A DNA stretch of 64,000 nt. Source: a virus. Location: the IMG/VR virus record IMGVR_UViG_3300024259_002316, positions 1-64,000 of that record. One strand, written 5' to 3'. The position numbers and the translations under genes were made by a program. The notes beneath the pieces were generated by a model. It was not told the DNA's origin, did no database searches, and saw nothing but the letters and a program-made list of their open reading frames with translations. This document shows positions 27,468 to 35,968 of the stretch, in pieces (positions within the stretch are counted from its first letter, which is position 1; every line of letters begins with the position of its first letter).

Positions 27468-29930
27468 TTACTTTTTTTCCAAATTAGATAGAAACGCTGC
27501 CGCCTTATTTCCTCGTTGTTGCTGTTCTAAAAGATTTGTGATTCTATCATCTATCTTCTTTTTGACTGGTTTTAAATCAGCAAGACTATAACTATCTAAA
27601 TTATCTAAGTTCAGAACATTAGGTTGAGCAGCTTGAGGAGTCCCTCCAAATGGAGCAGATGGTTGGGCTTGAGGCACTCCAGGAGCAACCTGACCTGCAT
27701 TTTCCGCTCCTAGTCCTGGATCAAATGATTGAGCATCTGAAGATAAAATTCCCTGCAAACCCGAAACCAGGTCTCCTAAAGATCCCCTTAAAAATTCTAT
27801 CCTGGCAGATGGATCAGGTAGCTGACGCTGCTGACCACTTTGATTGATAAACTTTTGTAATAAAGGCATTGCTCGAGTAGTATAATTTTTTACATCTTGA
27901 TCTCCTTTGGAAGCATAGCCAAATAGGTCCTTAGTCAATTTAGAAACATCTGTAATAAAGCTAGTATATTCCCTGCCAATATCTCCATATGCAGACCTTG
28001 GTTGAGCAGGCTGTGGAGCAATTTGTTGCTGAACATTTTGTAATTCACCAACAGGTTGCTGAACATTTTGTAATTCAGCAGCAGCTTGTTGCTGTTCTGC
28101 TGCTTGAGCTGCTCCTTGCTCTGCTAAATCTGCCCTACCTTCATTCGTTTTTGCCTCTCCCCTCTCTCTTCTCTGTTGAGACACTTCACTTCTAGGATCA
28201 CCAACAAGATCACGAGATCTTCTAAGAGACTTACTGGGAGCAGCCGCGACTGGAGGAGCCCCAAGAGGTGAAGCAGGTGCAGCAACTTTCATTTTTTTAC
28301 CAGCTTCTATAATTATAGTAGAACTTTGTTCTAACTCTGCCTGTATATCTCCTGCTGCCGCAGCAGTTGGCATATTAAGCTTCATAAGAAATGAATTAGC
28401 CCTATTAATTACATCTTGTAACTTTTTAACTACATCTGATTTTCCACCAGTCCCTGTCCATTTATCCTTCATCCAATCCCTAGCTCTACTTAATGGATTC
28501 CATCTTGCCTTACCACCTTCAGGAACATTACCATAAAAATCTGCTTCTTTTTCTACGTCACTTGATACAAAAAAATCGGCGTCCTTTAACATCTCTGCTG
28601 AGATGCTCGCCAACTTATCCCCAATGTCCTGCATACCACTACTATGTAAAGTATCTGCTAGTTCCATTAATTGAGAAGAACCATCCAATACTTGATCTTT
28701 TTGTTTTTGAGATTCTTCTTCTATAGTGGCATAAACTGCTTCGGGAGTGGAACATCCTTCTTTAACCTTTTGAGACACCTTAGAAACAAACAATTTATTC
28801 CATTCTTTTTCTGTTGAAGCTGACCTTTGAACTCCAGGTCTGTCTAAATAACATTCGTGACAGCTTCCACTATTAGTAGCTAATTCTGCTTCGCTTGTCT
28901 CTGCCCCGCACTCCATGCATCTTTTATCTCTTTCTTTAGGATCATTGATATCCCATTCTGCCTTTTTTACAAAAGCATATTTTTCCCATCCGCTTTTATC
29001 ATCATTAATAGCTTTGTTATATTCCTCCCAACATTCCGTCCAAACTTCTTGAGCAGGAGTTTTTGGTTGGGTAGTCCTTTTCTGCCTATAACAATTGTCC
29101 CAGCACCTTCGGTTTCTAATCCAATAACCCTGAGAACCTACATATTGTGCGGTCTTAAAATCATTGAAAATATCCTGTACATTCTTAACAATAGAAGCAG
29201 ATTTGATTAGCCCTTTATTTTGAAGTGCCACTTGCATCTCTGTTAAATTATCACTTATATTATTTTCCATAGTATCTATCCTTTTATTGGATTTTGGCAT
29301 AACTCTAATTCTTGGTTTAAAATGCTGAGGCTTTTTACTTCTCCTGTTCTTAGTAAAATTATAATCTGTAATATTATCAACTATAAATGCTCTAATATGT
29401 CTTACAGATCTATCATAAGTCACCAAAATCAAATTACCATTCCCAGCTTGATACATATGATGGGGTTCAACAATTCTATAAATGTTTACCCCTCCTCCTG
29501 GAATTTTAGGCAATTCTCTCTCTCTTAATAAATGCTGTTTGCCGCCTCTGCCTCTTTTTTCTCCTTTTGTCGTATAAAAAATCTTAACAACTCTATTATT
29601 CTCAATAGCCCAATCCATAGCGTCTTGAGCACTATCAAAATCAGGAACATCTTCTCCCTCAATCGCTATTTCTTCTTCTGGAATTACTTCTGGCTCTTCT
29701 ATTATGGGCTCTTGCATCTGAGGTTCTTGTAAATTATCTACAAGAATTTCCTCTACTCCCTCATCATCTACTTCTACAACAGGAACTTCTCCTCTCTCCA
29801 GGGCATCATAATCTATTGTATCAACATCATTTACTTCATATTCATTTAGAGTATCAACTGTATCATCATCGATCCAGTCATATAGGTCTCCAAACTGTTG
29901 TGCAAATTTTGAGCTATTAATGATTAACAT
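27468..29930 (-). CDS. Large multidomain virion-module protein with WYL-like domain (820 aa)
   Basis: After an acidic N-terminal segment (residues 15-95), residues about 100-195 read AMDWAIENNRVVKIFYTTKGE, YRIVEPHHMYQAGNGNLILVTYD and HIRAFIVDNI. That resembles a WYL-type ligand-binding domain, normally found in regulators of defence and CRISPR systems. Residues about 265-390 carry Trp and Cys pairs (CMECGA, CHECYLD; zinc ribbon). The second half is helical and then Ala/Gln/Pro-rich (ELQNVQQ repeats near residues 640-655), ending in a helical segment. No Shine-Dalgarno is obvious before the ATG. The role in the virion is unknown; it is too large and modular to be a simple regulator. Confidence 0.65.
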   Translation of the reverse strand: MLIINSSKFAQQFGDLYDWIDDDTVDTLNEYEVNDVDTIDYDALERGEVPVVEVDDEGVEEILVDNLQEPQMQEPIIEEPEVIPEEEIAIEGEDVPDFDSAQDAMDWAIENNRVVKIFYTTKGEKRGRGGKQHLLRERELPKIPGGGVNIYRIVEPHHMYQAGNGNLILVTYDRSVRHIRAFIVDNITDYNFTKNRRSKKPQHFKPRIRVMPKSNKRIDTMENNISDNLTEMQVALQNKGLIKSASIVKNVQDIFNDFKTAQYVGSQGYWIRNRRCWDNCYRQKRTTQPKTPAQEVWTECWEEYNKAINDDKSGWEKYAFVKKAEWDINDPKERDKRCMECGAETSEAELATNSGSCHECYLDRPGVQRSASTEKEWNKLFVSKVSQKVKEGCSTPEAVYATIEEESQKQKDQVLDGSSQLMELADTLHSSGMQDIGDKLASISAEMLKDADFFVSSDVEKEADFYGNVPEGGKARWNPLSRARDWMKDKWTGTGGKSDVVKKLQDVINRANSFLMKLNMPTAAAAGDIQAELEQSSTIIIEAGKKMKVAAPASPLGAPPVAAAPSKSLRRSRDLVGDPRSEVSQQRRERGEAKTNEGRADLAEQGAAQAAEQQQAAAELQNVQQPVGELQNVQQQIAPQPAQPRSAYGDIGREYTSFITDVSKLTKDLFGYASKGDQDVKNYTTRAMPLLQKFINQSGQQRQLPDPSARIEFLRGSLGDLVSGLQGILSSDAQSFDPGLGAENAGQVAPGVPQAQPSAPFGGTPQAAQPNVLNLDNLDSYSLADLKPVKKKIDDRITNLLEQQQRGNKAAAFLSNLEKK

Positions 29931-29967
29931 TATGTTATATTAAAGAAAAATAATAAAATTCCTTGAT

Positions 29968-30342
29968 TTATTTTTCTCTAATAATTTTTTGCATAGGAAT
30001 TAGATCATTAGTGGACATAGAAATATTCCCTAGATCCCCTATAGAAATAGGCTCAAAATCAATCTCCACTTCTTCTGCCAATAAATTAGTAAATTCTTCT
30101 TGAAATTTGTCCCTATGCTCTTCTGCTACTTGAAGATCTTTTACTTCCTCTGCTCCTTCCTCTTTTTTCTCAGCATATTTTTCTACCAACTTAATTCTTG
30201 TTTTTTCGAGAGTCTCCATTTCTCCTGAACAATCTCTCAAAAACTTCAAAAGACGATAAGAAATACTGATAGGTAATTCTTTATCCGTCAATTTCTGCAT
30301 ATTTCGTGTTATTCCAAAAATTTCACCTAAAGTAAACTGCAT
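29968..30342 (-). CDS. Conserved phage protein, DUF1617-like
   Basis: This 124-residue protein begins MQFTLGEIFGI with AAGGAG upstream. Its central helices (ISYRLLKFLRDCSGEMETLEKTRIKLVEKYAEK) match the pattern of the small phage family DUF1617: a conserved kinase-less helical hairpin with an RxKLVEKYxE motif, followed by an acidic beta segment (VEIDFEPISI). The family name is from memory and moderately certain. Members are usually found in phage structural regions. The role is unknown. Confidence 0.55.
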   Translation of the reverse strand: MQFTLGEIFGITRNMQKLTDKELPISISYRLLKFLRDCSGEMETLEKTRIKLVEKYAEKKEEGAEEVKDLQVAEEHRDKFQEEFTNLLAEEVEIDFEPISIGDLGNISMSTNDLIPMQKIIREK

Positions 30343-30355
30343 ACTATTTGTCTCC

Positions 30356-30724
30356 TTAATCTAAAAACTTCACAAGAGTAGAGTAATCTTCATTAATGAC
30401 TTCAATCTTGCTTCCAATATTAATATTATTTTTTTTGAAAAAATCATAATTAGCCTCAATAGCCATATTACAATCTTTTTCACTATCGACACATTTATCT
30501 GAACAAGGACTAATATTCGATATTTTAACTATTTCTTTTTCTGGCGAAATAAAAGCAATAGCCAAAGGAATATAAGTATTTACTCCCCAAAACTTCAAAT
30601 TTTGAGGTCTTTGAAACTTAAAAAGCATACCATCGTCTTCCCCTAACTTCTTTCTAAACATCAAACCCTGCTGATGTTGAGAAGGAGTTTCAGCAATATC
30701 GACTTTTAAATAGTGTTTAATCAT
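30356..30724 (-). CDS. DUF192 family protein
   Basis: This 122-residue protein shows the DUF192 signature almost complete: VDIAETPSQHQQGLMFRKKL, DGMLFKF, then FWGVNTYIPLAIAFI and a late NIGSKIEV. The family is a small beta-barrel of unknown function in bacteria and archaea, usually with a signal peptide; none is present here. It overlaps the upstream gene by eight bases. Its role in a phage is unknown. Confidence 0.85.
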   Translation of the reverse strand: MIKHYLKVDIAETPSQHQQGLMFRKKLGEDDGMLFKFQRPQNLKFWGVNTYIPLAIAFISPEKEIVKISNISPCSDKCVDSEKDCNMAIEANYDFFKKNNINIGSKIEVINEDYSTLVKFLD

Positions 30725-31142
30725 TAAATTTAAATCCTTGCCATTCTAAATCTTCACAAAATTCCTTTTTTTCATCATCTGGAACATCAAAAATCATTTC
30801 GTCATTAGTTGTCATTATTACAGAAATATTGTCATAATCGGATATAGTAAACCACTCTTCTACAACTTGTCTATTTGTATTTTTTGTCATATTAAAATGA
30901 TTATTAACAATCAAATCTTCAACTTCTGGAAGCATTCTATAAGTGCTATTAATCCCTCTACGCTGTCTTTCTGCTTCCCCCATTTTGACTAAATATTCAT
31001 CTTCTTTATATCTAAATGTTAATTTTCCACCTTGAAAAACTAACATTTCTTGTTTAATCGTATCATACCAATTTAATTTTTCATCTACTTTCTCTTTGCT
31101 TGGTTCTTCTTTAGTATCAAATAAAACTGTTATTTCTGACAT
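30717..31142 (-). CDS. Hypothetical protein (141 aa)
   Basis: No family is recognised. The acidic N-terminus is followed by KLNWYDTIKQE, an internal echo of the NWYKK tag. A beta-rich middle follows (KLTFRYKEDEYLVKMG), then a YRMLPEVEDLIVNNHFN helix and a WFTISDYDNISVIMTTND strand pair. It abuts the preceding gene (TAAATG) and overlaps the DUF192 gene, so it is translated as part of the operon. Confidence 0.65.
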   Translation of the reverse strand: MSEITVLFDTKEEPSKEKVDEKLNWYDTIKQEMLVFQGGKLTFRYKEDEYLVKMGEAERQRRGINSTYRMLPEVEDLIVNNHFNMTKNTNRQVVEEWFTISDYDNISVIMTTNDEMIFDVPDDEKKEFCEDLEWQGFKFND

Positions 31143-31580
31143 TTATTCTTTCTCTTTAAACCTACCCCACCAAGAAGAGGCAACTTTTAACTGTTTAGCT
31201 GTCTTAACTCCCTTGGTATTATTTAATGCCTTACTATAATCGACATTAGACCCATCATCCTCAAATATAGATCTTTCATCTCCGAGGATCATGACGTTAA
31301 TCACTTTTGAACCTTTTTCTGTAATTTCTATATTTTCCCCTATAACTTTGATCAAACCTGCATCACTCATTCTCCTAGTCTCTTCATGTCCTACTGTGAT
31401 AGGTTTTTTAAATATCTTCTCTGCCTGCTTCTTTTCTCCTGATCTCCATATATTATATAAAGATCTAGCAGCAACAGGATCTACATAGTTAGGACTTTTT
31501 TGTATCTTATCTGCAAATTCTGGCATAATCTCCATTAAATTATCCCATATAGATGATTGATTTTGACCTTGCTTTTTCAT
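31143..31580 (-). CDS. Hypothetical protein with winged-helix-like segment
   Basis: This 145-residue protein has GGAGGAG upstream of the ATG and a four-base overlap with the previous gene. Residues about 68-105 (GHEETRRMSDAGLIKVIGENIEITEKGSKVI) look like a winged-helix wing and recognition region, as in MarR-like marR/HTH folds. The C-terminus carries VKTAKQLKVASSWW, similar to the junction motifs elsewhere. A DNA-binding role is possible but unproved. Confidence 0.6.
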   Translation of the reverse strand: MKKQGQNQSSIWDNLMEIMPEFADKIQKSPNYVDPVAARSLYNIWRSGEKKQAEKIFKKPITVGHEETRRMSDAGLIKVIGENIEITEKGSKVINVMILGDERSIFEDDGSNVDYSKALNNTKGVKTAKQLKVASSWWGRFKEKE

Positions 31581-31897
31581 TTCTCCTCCATATATTTTTT
31601 AACTATCTTCAGAACCTTCTCTGCCCATTCTCTATCCATATCTTTTTGTTCTTCTGTTAATTCTGAATAAGGTTTAAAACTATCCTCTTCCCACCTGTCA
31701 GATCTCTCTTTAGTTATATCTTCCGATTTTAAAATATCTTTTGCCCAACCCATCCATTGCTCATGTTCTAAATCTGACAACTCTTCGATTAGGTCTTTAG
31801 GTCCATCATTTTCTGCTTTTTTCTCTGATTTACCTAACAAAATAAGTTCATCTTCTGTTAAAAATCTTCCATATTTTTCTGTTTTTATTATTTTCAT
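31577..31897 (-). CDS. Hypothetical protein with MKIIKTEKYGRFLTE tag, copy 2
   Basis: The start at 31897 is chosen because the upstream gene stops five bases earlier and the tag MKIIKTEKYGRFLTE begins there. The longer frame would cover the preceding gene. The 106-residue product is highly acidic with helices (DLIEELSDLEHEQWMGWAKDIL and ERSDRWEEDSFKPY). That part resembles the small RyR-type domain pattern WxxWAxE, but too weakly to name. Its first 15 residues are identical to those of the next gene upstream. Confidence 0.6.
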   Translation of the reverse strand: MKIIKTEKYGRFLTEDELILLGKSEKKAENDGPKDLIEELSDLEHEQWMGWAKDILKSEDITKERSDRWEEDSFKPYSELTEEQKDMDREWAEKVLKIVKKYMEEK

Positions 31898-31905
31898 TTT
31901 ATTAA
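31862..31905 (-). repeat. 44-bp exact direct repeat, copy A (tag-encoding)
   Basis: This copy is identical to 32262-32305. It covers the end of the preceding gene, the ATG and the codons for the MKIIKTEKYGRF tag. The flanking bases diverge at once upstream of the start, and after a few codons within the gene. Confidence 0.95.
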
Positions 31906-32297
31906 GTTGGCTCGAGAAGCATTGGACTCCCAACCTCTCCTTCAAAATCATCATATAATGAAAAATAAAAAACTGGCTTATCTCCATCATAAACTATATA
32001 AGTATTTCCGTCATCAAATTCACTATTAAATTTAAAATTATATACCTTTCCATTATACCTAATAGTCCCATCATTCGGCTCATGCGGAAACTCACCACCT
32101 CTAGGATTTGATTGTATTATTTGAAATCCAGTAATTCTCTCTATATTTTCAAAAACATCTTTTATTTCTTCTTTAGGTTTATTTTGCGCCCACCATTTAT
32201 CTATGGGTCCAATTTTTTTAAAAAAATCTTCCATATCCTTTTCTATATTATTTTCTGTCAGAAATCTTCCATATTTTTCTGTTTTTATTATTTTCAT
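31902..32297 (-). CDS. Hypothetical protein with MKIIKTEKYGRFLTE tag, copy 1
   Basis: The start at 32297 overlaps the upstream stop (ATGA) and gives a 131-residue product. After the tag, residues 16-60 are helical and charged; residues 60-130 are beta-rich (GFQIIQSNPRGG, GTIRYNGKVYNFKFNSEFDDGNTYIVYDGDKPVFYFSLYDD). No family is recognised. The tag and 44 bp of underlying DNA are repeated exactly in the next gene, while the bodies of the two proteins are unrelated. Confidence 0.65.
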   Translation of the reverse strand: MKIIKTEKYGRFLTENNIEKDMEDFFKKIGPIDKWWAQNKPKEEIKDVFENIERITGFQIIQSNPRGGEFPHEPNDGTIRYNGKVYNFKFNSEFDDGNTYIVYDGDKPVFYFSLYDDFEGEVGSPMLLEPT

Positions 32298-32305
32298 TTT
32301 ATTAA
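32262..32305 (-). repeat. 44-bp exact direct repeat, copy B (tag-encoding)
   Basis: This is the partner of 31862-31905, 400 bp away, at the 5' end of the neighbouring gene. The pair shows that the N-terminal tag has been copied at DNA level between otherwise unrelated genes. Confidence 0.95.
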
Positions 32306-32530
32306 TTTTCTCCAACTTCCTCCCATTAAAACTTTTCCAGCATTTACAGTATGCCCGATTGAAACTGTCATACCTTCACTTTCAGCTTCTAACTGTTTTT
32401 TCTCAAGTTCTAATATTTCTCTAATTGCTTCTCTTACTTCTCTAATAGTCATTCCTAGACCATCTGCAAATGCCTTTTCATAACTTTTTTTCTTTTCTTT
32501 ATCTGTTCTATCTATTATTTTTACTTCCAT
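32294..32530 (-). CDS. Small helical protein (78 aa)
   Basis: The likely start is the ATG at 32530 (MEVKIIDRT); an in-frame ATG at 32545 adds five residues. The product is a charged helical hairpin (KSYEKAFADGLGMTIREVREAIREILELEKKQLE) with a Gly-rich end, GKVLMGGSWRKLIK. Its stop overlaps the next ATG (ATGA). It has no recognised family. Confidence 0.55.
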   Translation of the reverse strand: MEVKIIDRTDKEKKKSYEKAFADGLGMTIREVREAIREILELEKKQLEAESEGMTVSIGHTVNAGKVLMGGSWRKLIK

Positions 32531-32579
32531 TTTATTTATAAACATCCTTATTGTTTAACCACTCCTCTGATGGTTGCCA

Positions 32580-33482
32580 TTACTTAATATTTTTAGAATA
32601 GCGTATTGGCTTTAACTCTTTATATATTTTAGTAATTGAGCTTTCTCCTGTTCTGGCTCTCTCTTTCTGCTCTTCTGTCCCTCTCTTATAAACTTGAAGT
32701 ATTCTACAAATACTTTTCTCTCCTATCCCTATCTTTTTAGATAATACTTTTTTAATATCTATTTTTTCCGACATTCCTCCATCAATTCTAATAAATTGAT
32801 TTCCTCCGAATCTACTTAAATTATATTTTGCTTTATCTTGTAATCTCTTAACCCATTCTTTTCCTAATTCTTTTTCAACAATATTGTAATATATTATTTT
32901 TGGACTATTAATTATTTTTAAATATTCTTCTCTTTGCCTTTTTACTTTTTCTTGTTCTTCTTCATAATGCAGCTCTCTATGACAAATAGCACAAAGAACT
33001 GTGCATTTTTTTATTTCTTTTAATATCCTTTCTTTTGAATATCTTAAACCTACGGCTTTAGCTATGTGAAAATCTTTTCCTTCAGGATCTTTATGATGAA
33101 AATCCAAAGCTCCCACACATCGATTATATCCACATATTTCACATTTCAACGTCTTCTTATATTCATCAAACCATAATCTATTTTTTTCTCTTGTCTTCCT
33201 TCTATATTCTGCGTTTTTTACCTTATTAAGAGTATTCCATTTTGTGCCATATTCTTTTTTTCGCTTCTCTTTTTCTTCTTGTTCTTTTTTATACTTTTTT
33301 GTTAATACGTGTTTTGTTTTCAAATAATATTTTTTATTAGCTTCCTTTCTTCTTTCTCCTTCCCTCTTATCATTTCTTCTTTTTCTCTTAGCTGTATTTT
33401 TACAATCATTACTACAATACATTGTTCCTTTTCTACCGCAGAAATTCTTTTTACATATATTACAACTTAATTCTGTTACCAT
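32580..33482 (-). CDS. HNH homing endonuclease with zinc knuckle
   Basis: In this 300-residue protein, residues about 115-170 form an HNH nuclease core: CEICGYNRCVGALDFHHKDP, then KCTVLCAICHRELH, with both CxxC pairs and the DFHHKDP catalytic histidines. The N-terminus holds another zinc finger (CNICKK...YCSNDCKN) of the kind seen in MRNIP/AN1-like knuckles. A very basic Lys/Arg/Glu helix follows (40-110). The C-terminus carries a ParB-like AREGE-style string (RARTGESSITKIYKEL). AGGAG lies nine bases before the ATG. It stands alone between virion genes, as expected for a mobile homing gene. Confidence 0.85.
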   Translation of the reverse strand: MVTELSCNICKKNFCGRKGTMYCSNDCKNTAKRKRRNDKREGERRKEANKKYYLKTKHVLTKKYKKEQEEKEKRKKEYGTKWNTLNKVKNAEYRRKTREKNRLWFDEYKKTLKCEICGYNRCVGALDFHHKDPEGKDFHIAKAVGLRYSKERILKEIKKCTVLCAICHRELHYEEEQEKVKRQREEYLKIINSPKIIYYNIVEKELGKEWVKRLQDKAKYNLSRFGGNQFIRIDGGMSEKIDIKKVLSKKIGIGEKSICRILQVYKRGTEEQKERARTGESSITKIYKELKPIRYSKNIK

Positions 33483-33622
33483 AATATTAACTCCTATTTA
33501 ATTACATTTCTGAGTTAATATTCTATCAAATATATAAAAATCCTTTAATTATCTTACTTTTTGTTATATTTTTTTGTGTTTTCTCAAAAAAACACTTAAT
33601 TTTAATGCTTTTTGTAAGACTT

Positions 33623-34393
33623 TTACCTACTTAACTGATATCTACTTGGGTATGGATCTTCAAAGTTACGGTCCATCCAATCAAACGGTTCATTACGTAA
33701 TTCCCTCCAATAATGCCCTTCGCCGACTCGTCCATCCCCGTTATAATTCTCTAACCCTTTAGTATACCTTTTTTGCTTCTGTTTTCCTTTCTCTCTTGAT
33801 CTTAACCCAAAACCAAAAGGAAATTTTCTTTCAAGCATTGGAAGATCTAGACGGGACCATGGTCCAGCAACACCTGCTGCCGTTGTAAGGTCATATTGAG
33901 AAACTCTCTTCTTACCCATAGACGCAAAAGACAATAAATTAGAAATATATAACAACCTACTAATATTCCTCGTAATCCAATCAATAGAAATTTTATAGTC
34001 AGGAATAGAATATATTTGATGTTTATTAAAAGTCTTGATATCTTGAGATAGAGCATAAGAGACGGCTGTATAATATTTAGATTTATCAGCACCTTCAAAG
34101 CACAAAAGATATTGAGAAAGATCTTTCAGAGAAAAAACAAATAAACTAACCATATTATCATCAACAATTTCAGAAGAAAAAGATTGATCTTGCAAAATAT
34201 CAACCATTTCGTTCCATAGTGTTAACAATAATTTTTTTTGCTTATTTATGTGTTGATTTAGCAAACGAACAGTTTTTATTACTCCTTGAGTTTTAACATC
34301 TCCATCATCGTCACTCATTTGGCATGTCTTATTATCTATCAGTTCAATACCATAATAATGAAGTTCTTTTGCTAATAATTCCCATGTACCCAT
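33623..34393 (-). CDS. Hypothetical conserved-looking virion-module protein (256 aa)
   Basis: It has a helical N-terminal half (residues 40-150, with VRLLNQHINKQKKLLLTLWNEMVDIL and FSLKDLSQYLLCFEGADKSKYYTAVSYAL). A basic segment, GFGLRSREKGKQKQKRY, follows, then a tail rich in Trp, Arg and Tyr (WRELRNEPFDWMDRNFEDPYPSRYQ). It has no recognised family. It is separated by only five bases from the upstream H1-like protein and probably co-expressed. The 33483-33622 interval downstream holds AT-rich sequence without a clear gene. Confidence 0.6.
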   Translation of the reverse strand: MGTWELLAKELHYYGIELIDNKTCQMSDDDGDVKTQGVIKTVRLLNQHINKQKKLLLTLWNEMVDILQDQSFSSEIVDDNMVSLFVFSLKDLSQYLLCFEGADKSKYYTAVSYALSQDIKTFNKHQIYSIPDYKISIDWITRNISRLLYISNLLSFASMGKKRVSQYDLTTAAGVAGPWSRLDLPMLERKFPFGFGLRSREKGKQKQKRYTKGLENYNGDGRVGEGHYWRELRNEPFDWMDRNFEDPYPSRYQLSR

Positions 34394-34398
34394 GAATA

Positions 34399-35397
34399 CT
34401 AATCCATATCGGTTCTTTGTTTATACCTGTTTAGAGACTGCTCATCATCAACAAAATCAACATCTGGAGAATCTGCCAAGCTATCAATCAAATGTTTCAA
34501 CGTATCGCTTGCCTTCTCTATGGGATTTCCTCTACTATCTAATTCTATAGCAGCATCCGCTTCAGTTTTGGGAAGTTTTTTATCTCCCACAGGTTCTAGT
34601 GTCTTTACTTTCTTACTTTTAGCCTTTGTTTCCTTTTTTTTAGTTTTTGTCTTTACTGATGTTTTCTTTTTAGAAGCTTTCTTTTTAGCATTTTTTTTAT
34701 TTGTCTTTTTCTTTGCTGCTTTTTTAAGAACAACTTTCTTCTTTTGATCTTTTTCTTCTTTGTCAATAAACTCTATATCTCCTTCGTCCTCATCAGCATC
34801 GACTTCCACAAAACCTTCTGACTTAGGAACTTTTTGAGCTTCTTCCATTTCTTTTGACTGGAAATTCCATGCAACTGGAGTGACTTCTCTATCTTCTCCC
34901 GTTTCAGGAACAATATAAGGAATTTCTTCCTCTTCTTCTATAAGTTCTTCTTCAATCTCTTCTTTAACAACTTCTTTTTTCTTCTTTTTCTTAGTTTTCA
35001 TTTGAGGCTTAACTTTTTTCTTTATAATATATGGTGCTTCATCCTCATCCGATATTATGGTAATTATCTCATCCTCTGCTGCTGTAATTATAGAAGCATT
35101 TTGAGCAGATTCTTTACTAATAACCACTGATCCAAGTGGTCTGAAAGTAATTCCCCCTAACACCAAAACCTGATTTGTGTTATTCATAATAATTACATCT
35201 TTATCTTTTTGAAGATTACTAAGATCACAATCTTCATCTACTGGAGCTAATATACCCCTTCTAACAGCATCTTTGATATCATCTGCTCTTAAATCATCTT
35301 CACTAATAGATAAAGTCATCTTTGCCCAAATAGCTTTTTTCAACGTAGGCAGCACACAACTGCCCTTAAATTTTTCAGATACTTTAAAAATCATCAA
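34399..35397 (-). CDS. Virion-module protein with histone-H1-like Lys/Ala tail (332 aa)
   Basis: Residues 1-110 look folded, with ILAPVDEDCDLSNL, VIIMNNTNQVLVLGGITFRPLGSVV. A poly-Lys patch (MKTKKKKKKEVV) and a Glu-rich tract follow. Residues about 215-265 are an almost pure Lys/Ala/Thr segment (LKKAAKKKTNKKNAKKKAS and KKKTSVKTKTKKKE) typical of histone H1 tails and bacterial H1-like proteins that condense DNA. The C-terminus is again acidic. AAGGAG precedes the ATG. It may bind packaged DNA or RNA; this follows from charge only. Confidence 0.65.
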   Translation of the reverse strand: MMIFKVSEKFKGSCVLPTLKKAIWAKMTLSISEDDLRADDIKDAVRRGILAPVDEDCDLSNLQKDKDVIIMNNTNQVLVLGGITFRPLGSVVISKESAQNASIITAAEDEIITIISDEDEAPYIIKKKVKPQMKTKKKKKKEVVKEEIEEELIEEEEEIPYIVPETGEDREVTPVAWNFQSKEMEEAQKVPKSEGFVEVDADEDEGDIEFIDKEEKDQKKKVVLKKAAKKKTNKKNAKKKASKKKTSVKTKTKKKETKAKSKKVKTLEPVGDKKLPKTEADAAIELDSRGNPIEKASDTLKHLIDSLADSPDVDFVDDEQSLNRYKQRTDMD

Positions 35398-35454
35398 TTT
35401 CTCCTTATTCTAAAATACAAAATACATATATATTTTATCGGTTTTCTAAAAAAA

Positions 35455-35487
35455 AATAGCCACTACACGTATATGATAGTGGCTATT
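35455..35487 (-). terminator. Rho-independent terminator
   Basis: The perfect 11-bp stem AATAGCCACTA/TAGTGGCTATT with an 11-nt loop is flanked by an A-run on the plus strand (U-tract on the minus transcript). It ends the group 35509-37007 before the H1-like gene. Confidence 0.85.
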
Positions 35488-35508
35488 AAAAGAATATATT
35501 GGAAGTAA

Positions 35509-35967
35509 TTATAGTCTCAAATTTTTAATTAATGTGTCTTTTTTAATTCTTTTGAAAACATTTCCTTTATTTCTTTGCATATTATGAGGCCCAGGTGGGC
35601 CATTGTCCAGCCTAACTGACTCATTTTGCATACCTATCGGTAATTTATCATCATCTGTATTAAACTCATCTTGAGCCACAAATCTATCTCCTAGTCCTTC
35701 ATGAGAATCTCCTCCATCATCCATTAAAACCGCTTCTCCTGGAATTTTTCCATGAATTTTCTCATAATCAGAAGTATCTTCATTGTCCATATCTTGACTT
35801 ATCCCTTTAGGATACCCTGGCCTTTTATTACCTCCAAATTCAGGTTTAGCGTTAACTAGACCCCGAGGATCTTTTTGATGATTCGAAGAAGGAGGGCGAT
35901 ACCCATCACTATATTCATCCATTAAAGGAATACCTCGATTATAAGATGTTTTATACCAATTGCTCAT
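35509..35967 (-). CDS. Hypothetical protein with MSNWYKT N-terminal tag
   Basis: This 152-residue protein is rich in Gly, Asp, Pro and Asn with no clear fold (KRPGYPKGISQDMDNED, VLMDDGGDSHEGLGDRF, LDNGPPGPHNMQ). It begins MSNWYKTSYNRG, a variant of the MNWYKK tag, and ends in a basic helix (KRIKKDTLIKNL). It overlaps or abuts the next gene upstream (TAATATG junction). It has no recognised family. Confidence 0.6.
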   Translation of the reverse strand: MSNWYKTSYNRGIPLMDEYSDGYRPPSSNHQKDPRGLVNAKPEFGGNKRPGYPKGISQDMDNEDTSDYEKIHGKIPGEAVLMDDGGDSHEGLGDRFVAQDEFNTDDDKLPIGMQNESVRLDNGPPGPHNMQRNKGNVFKRIKKDTLIKNLRL

Positions 35968-35968
35968 A

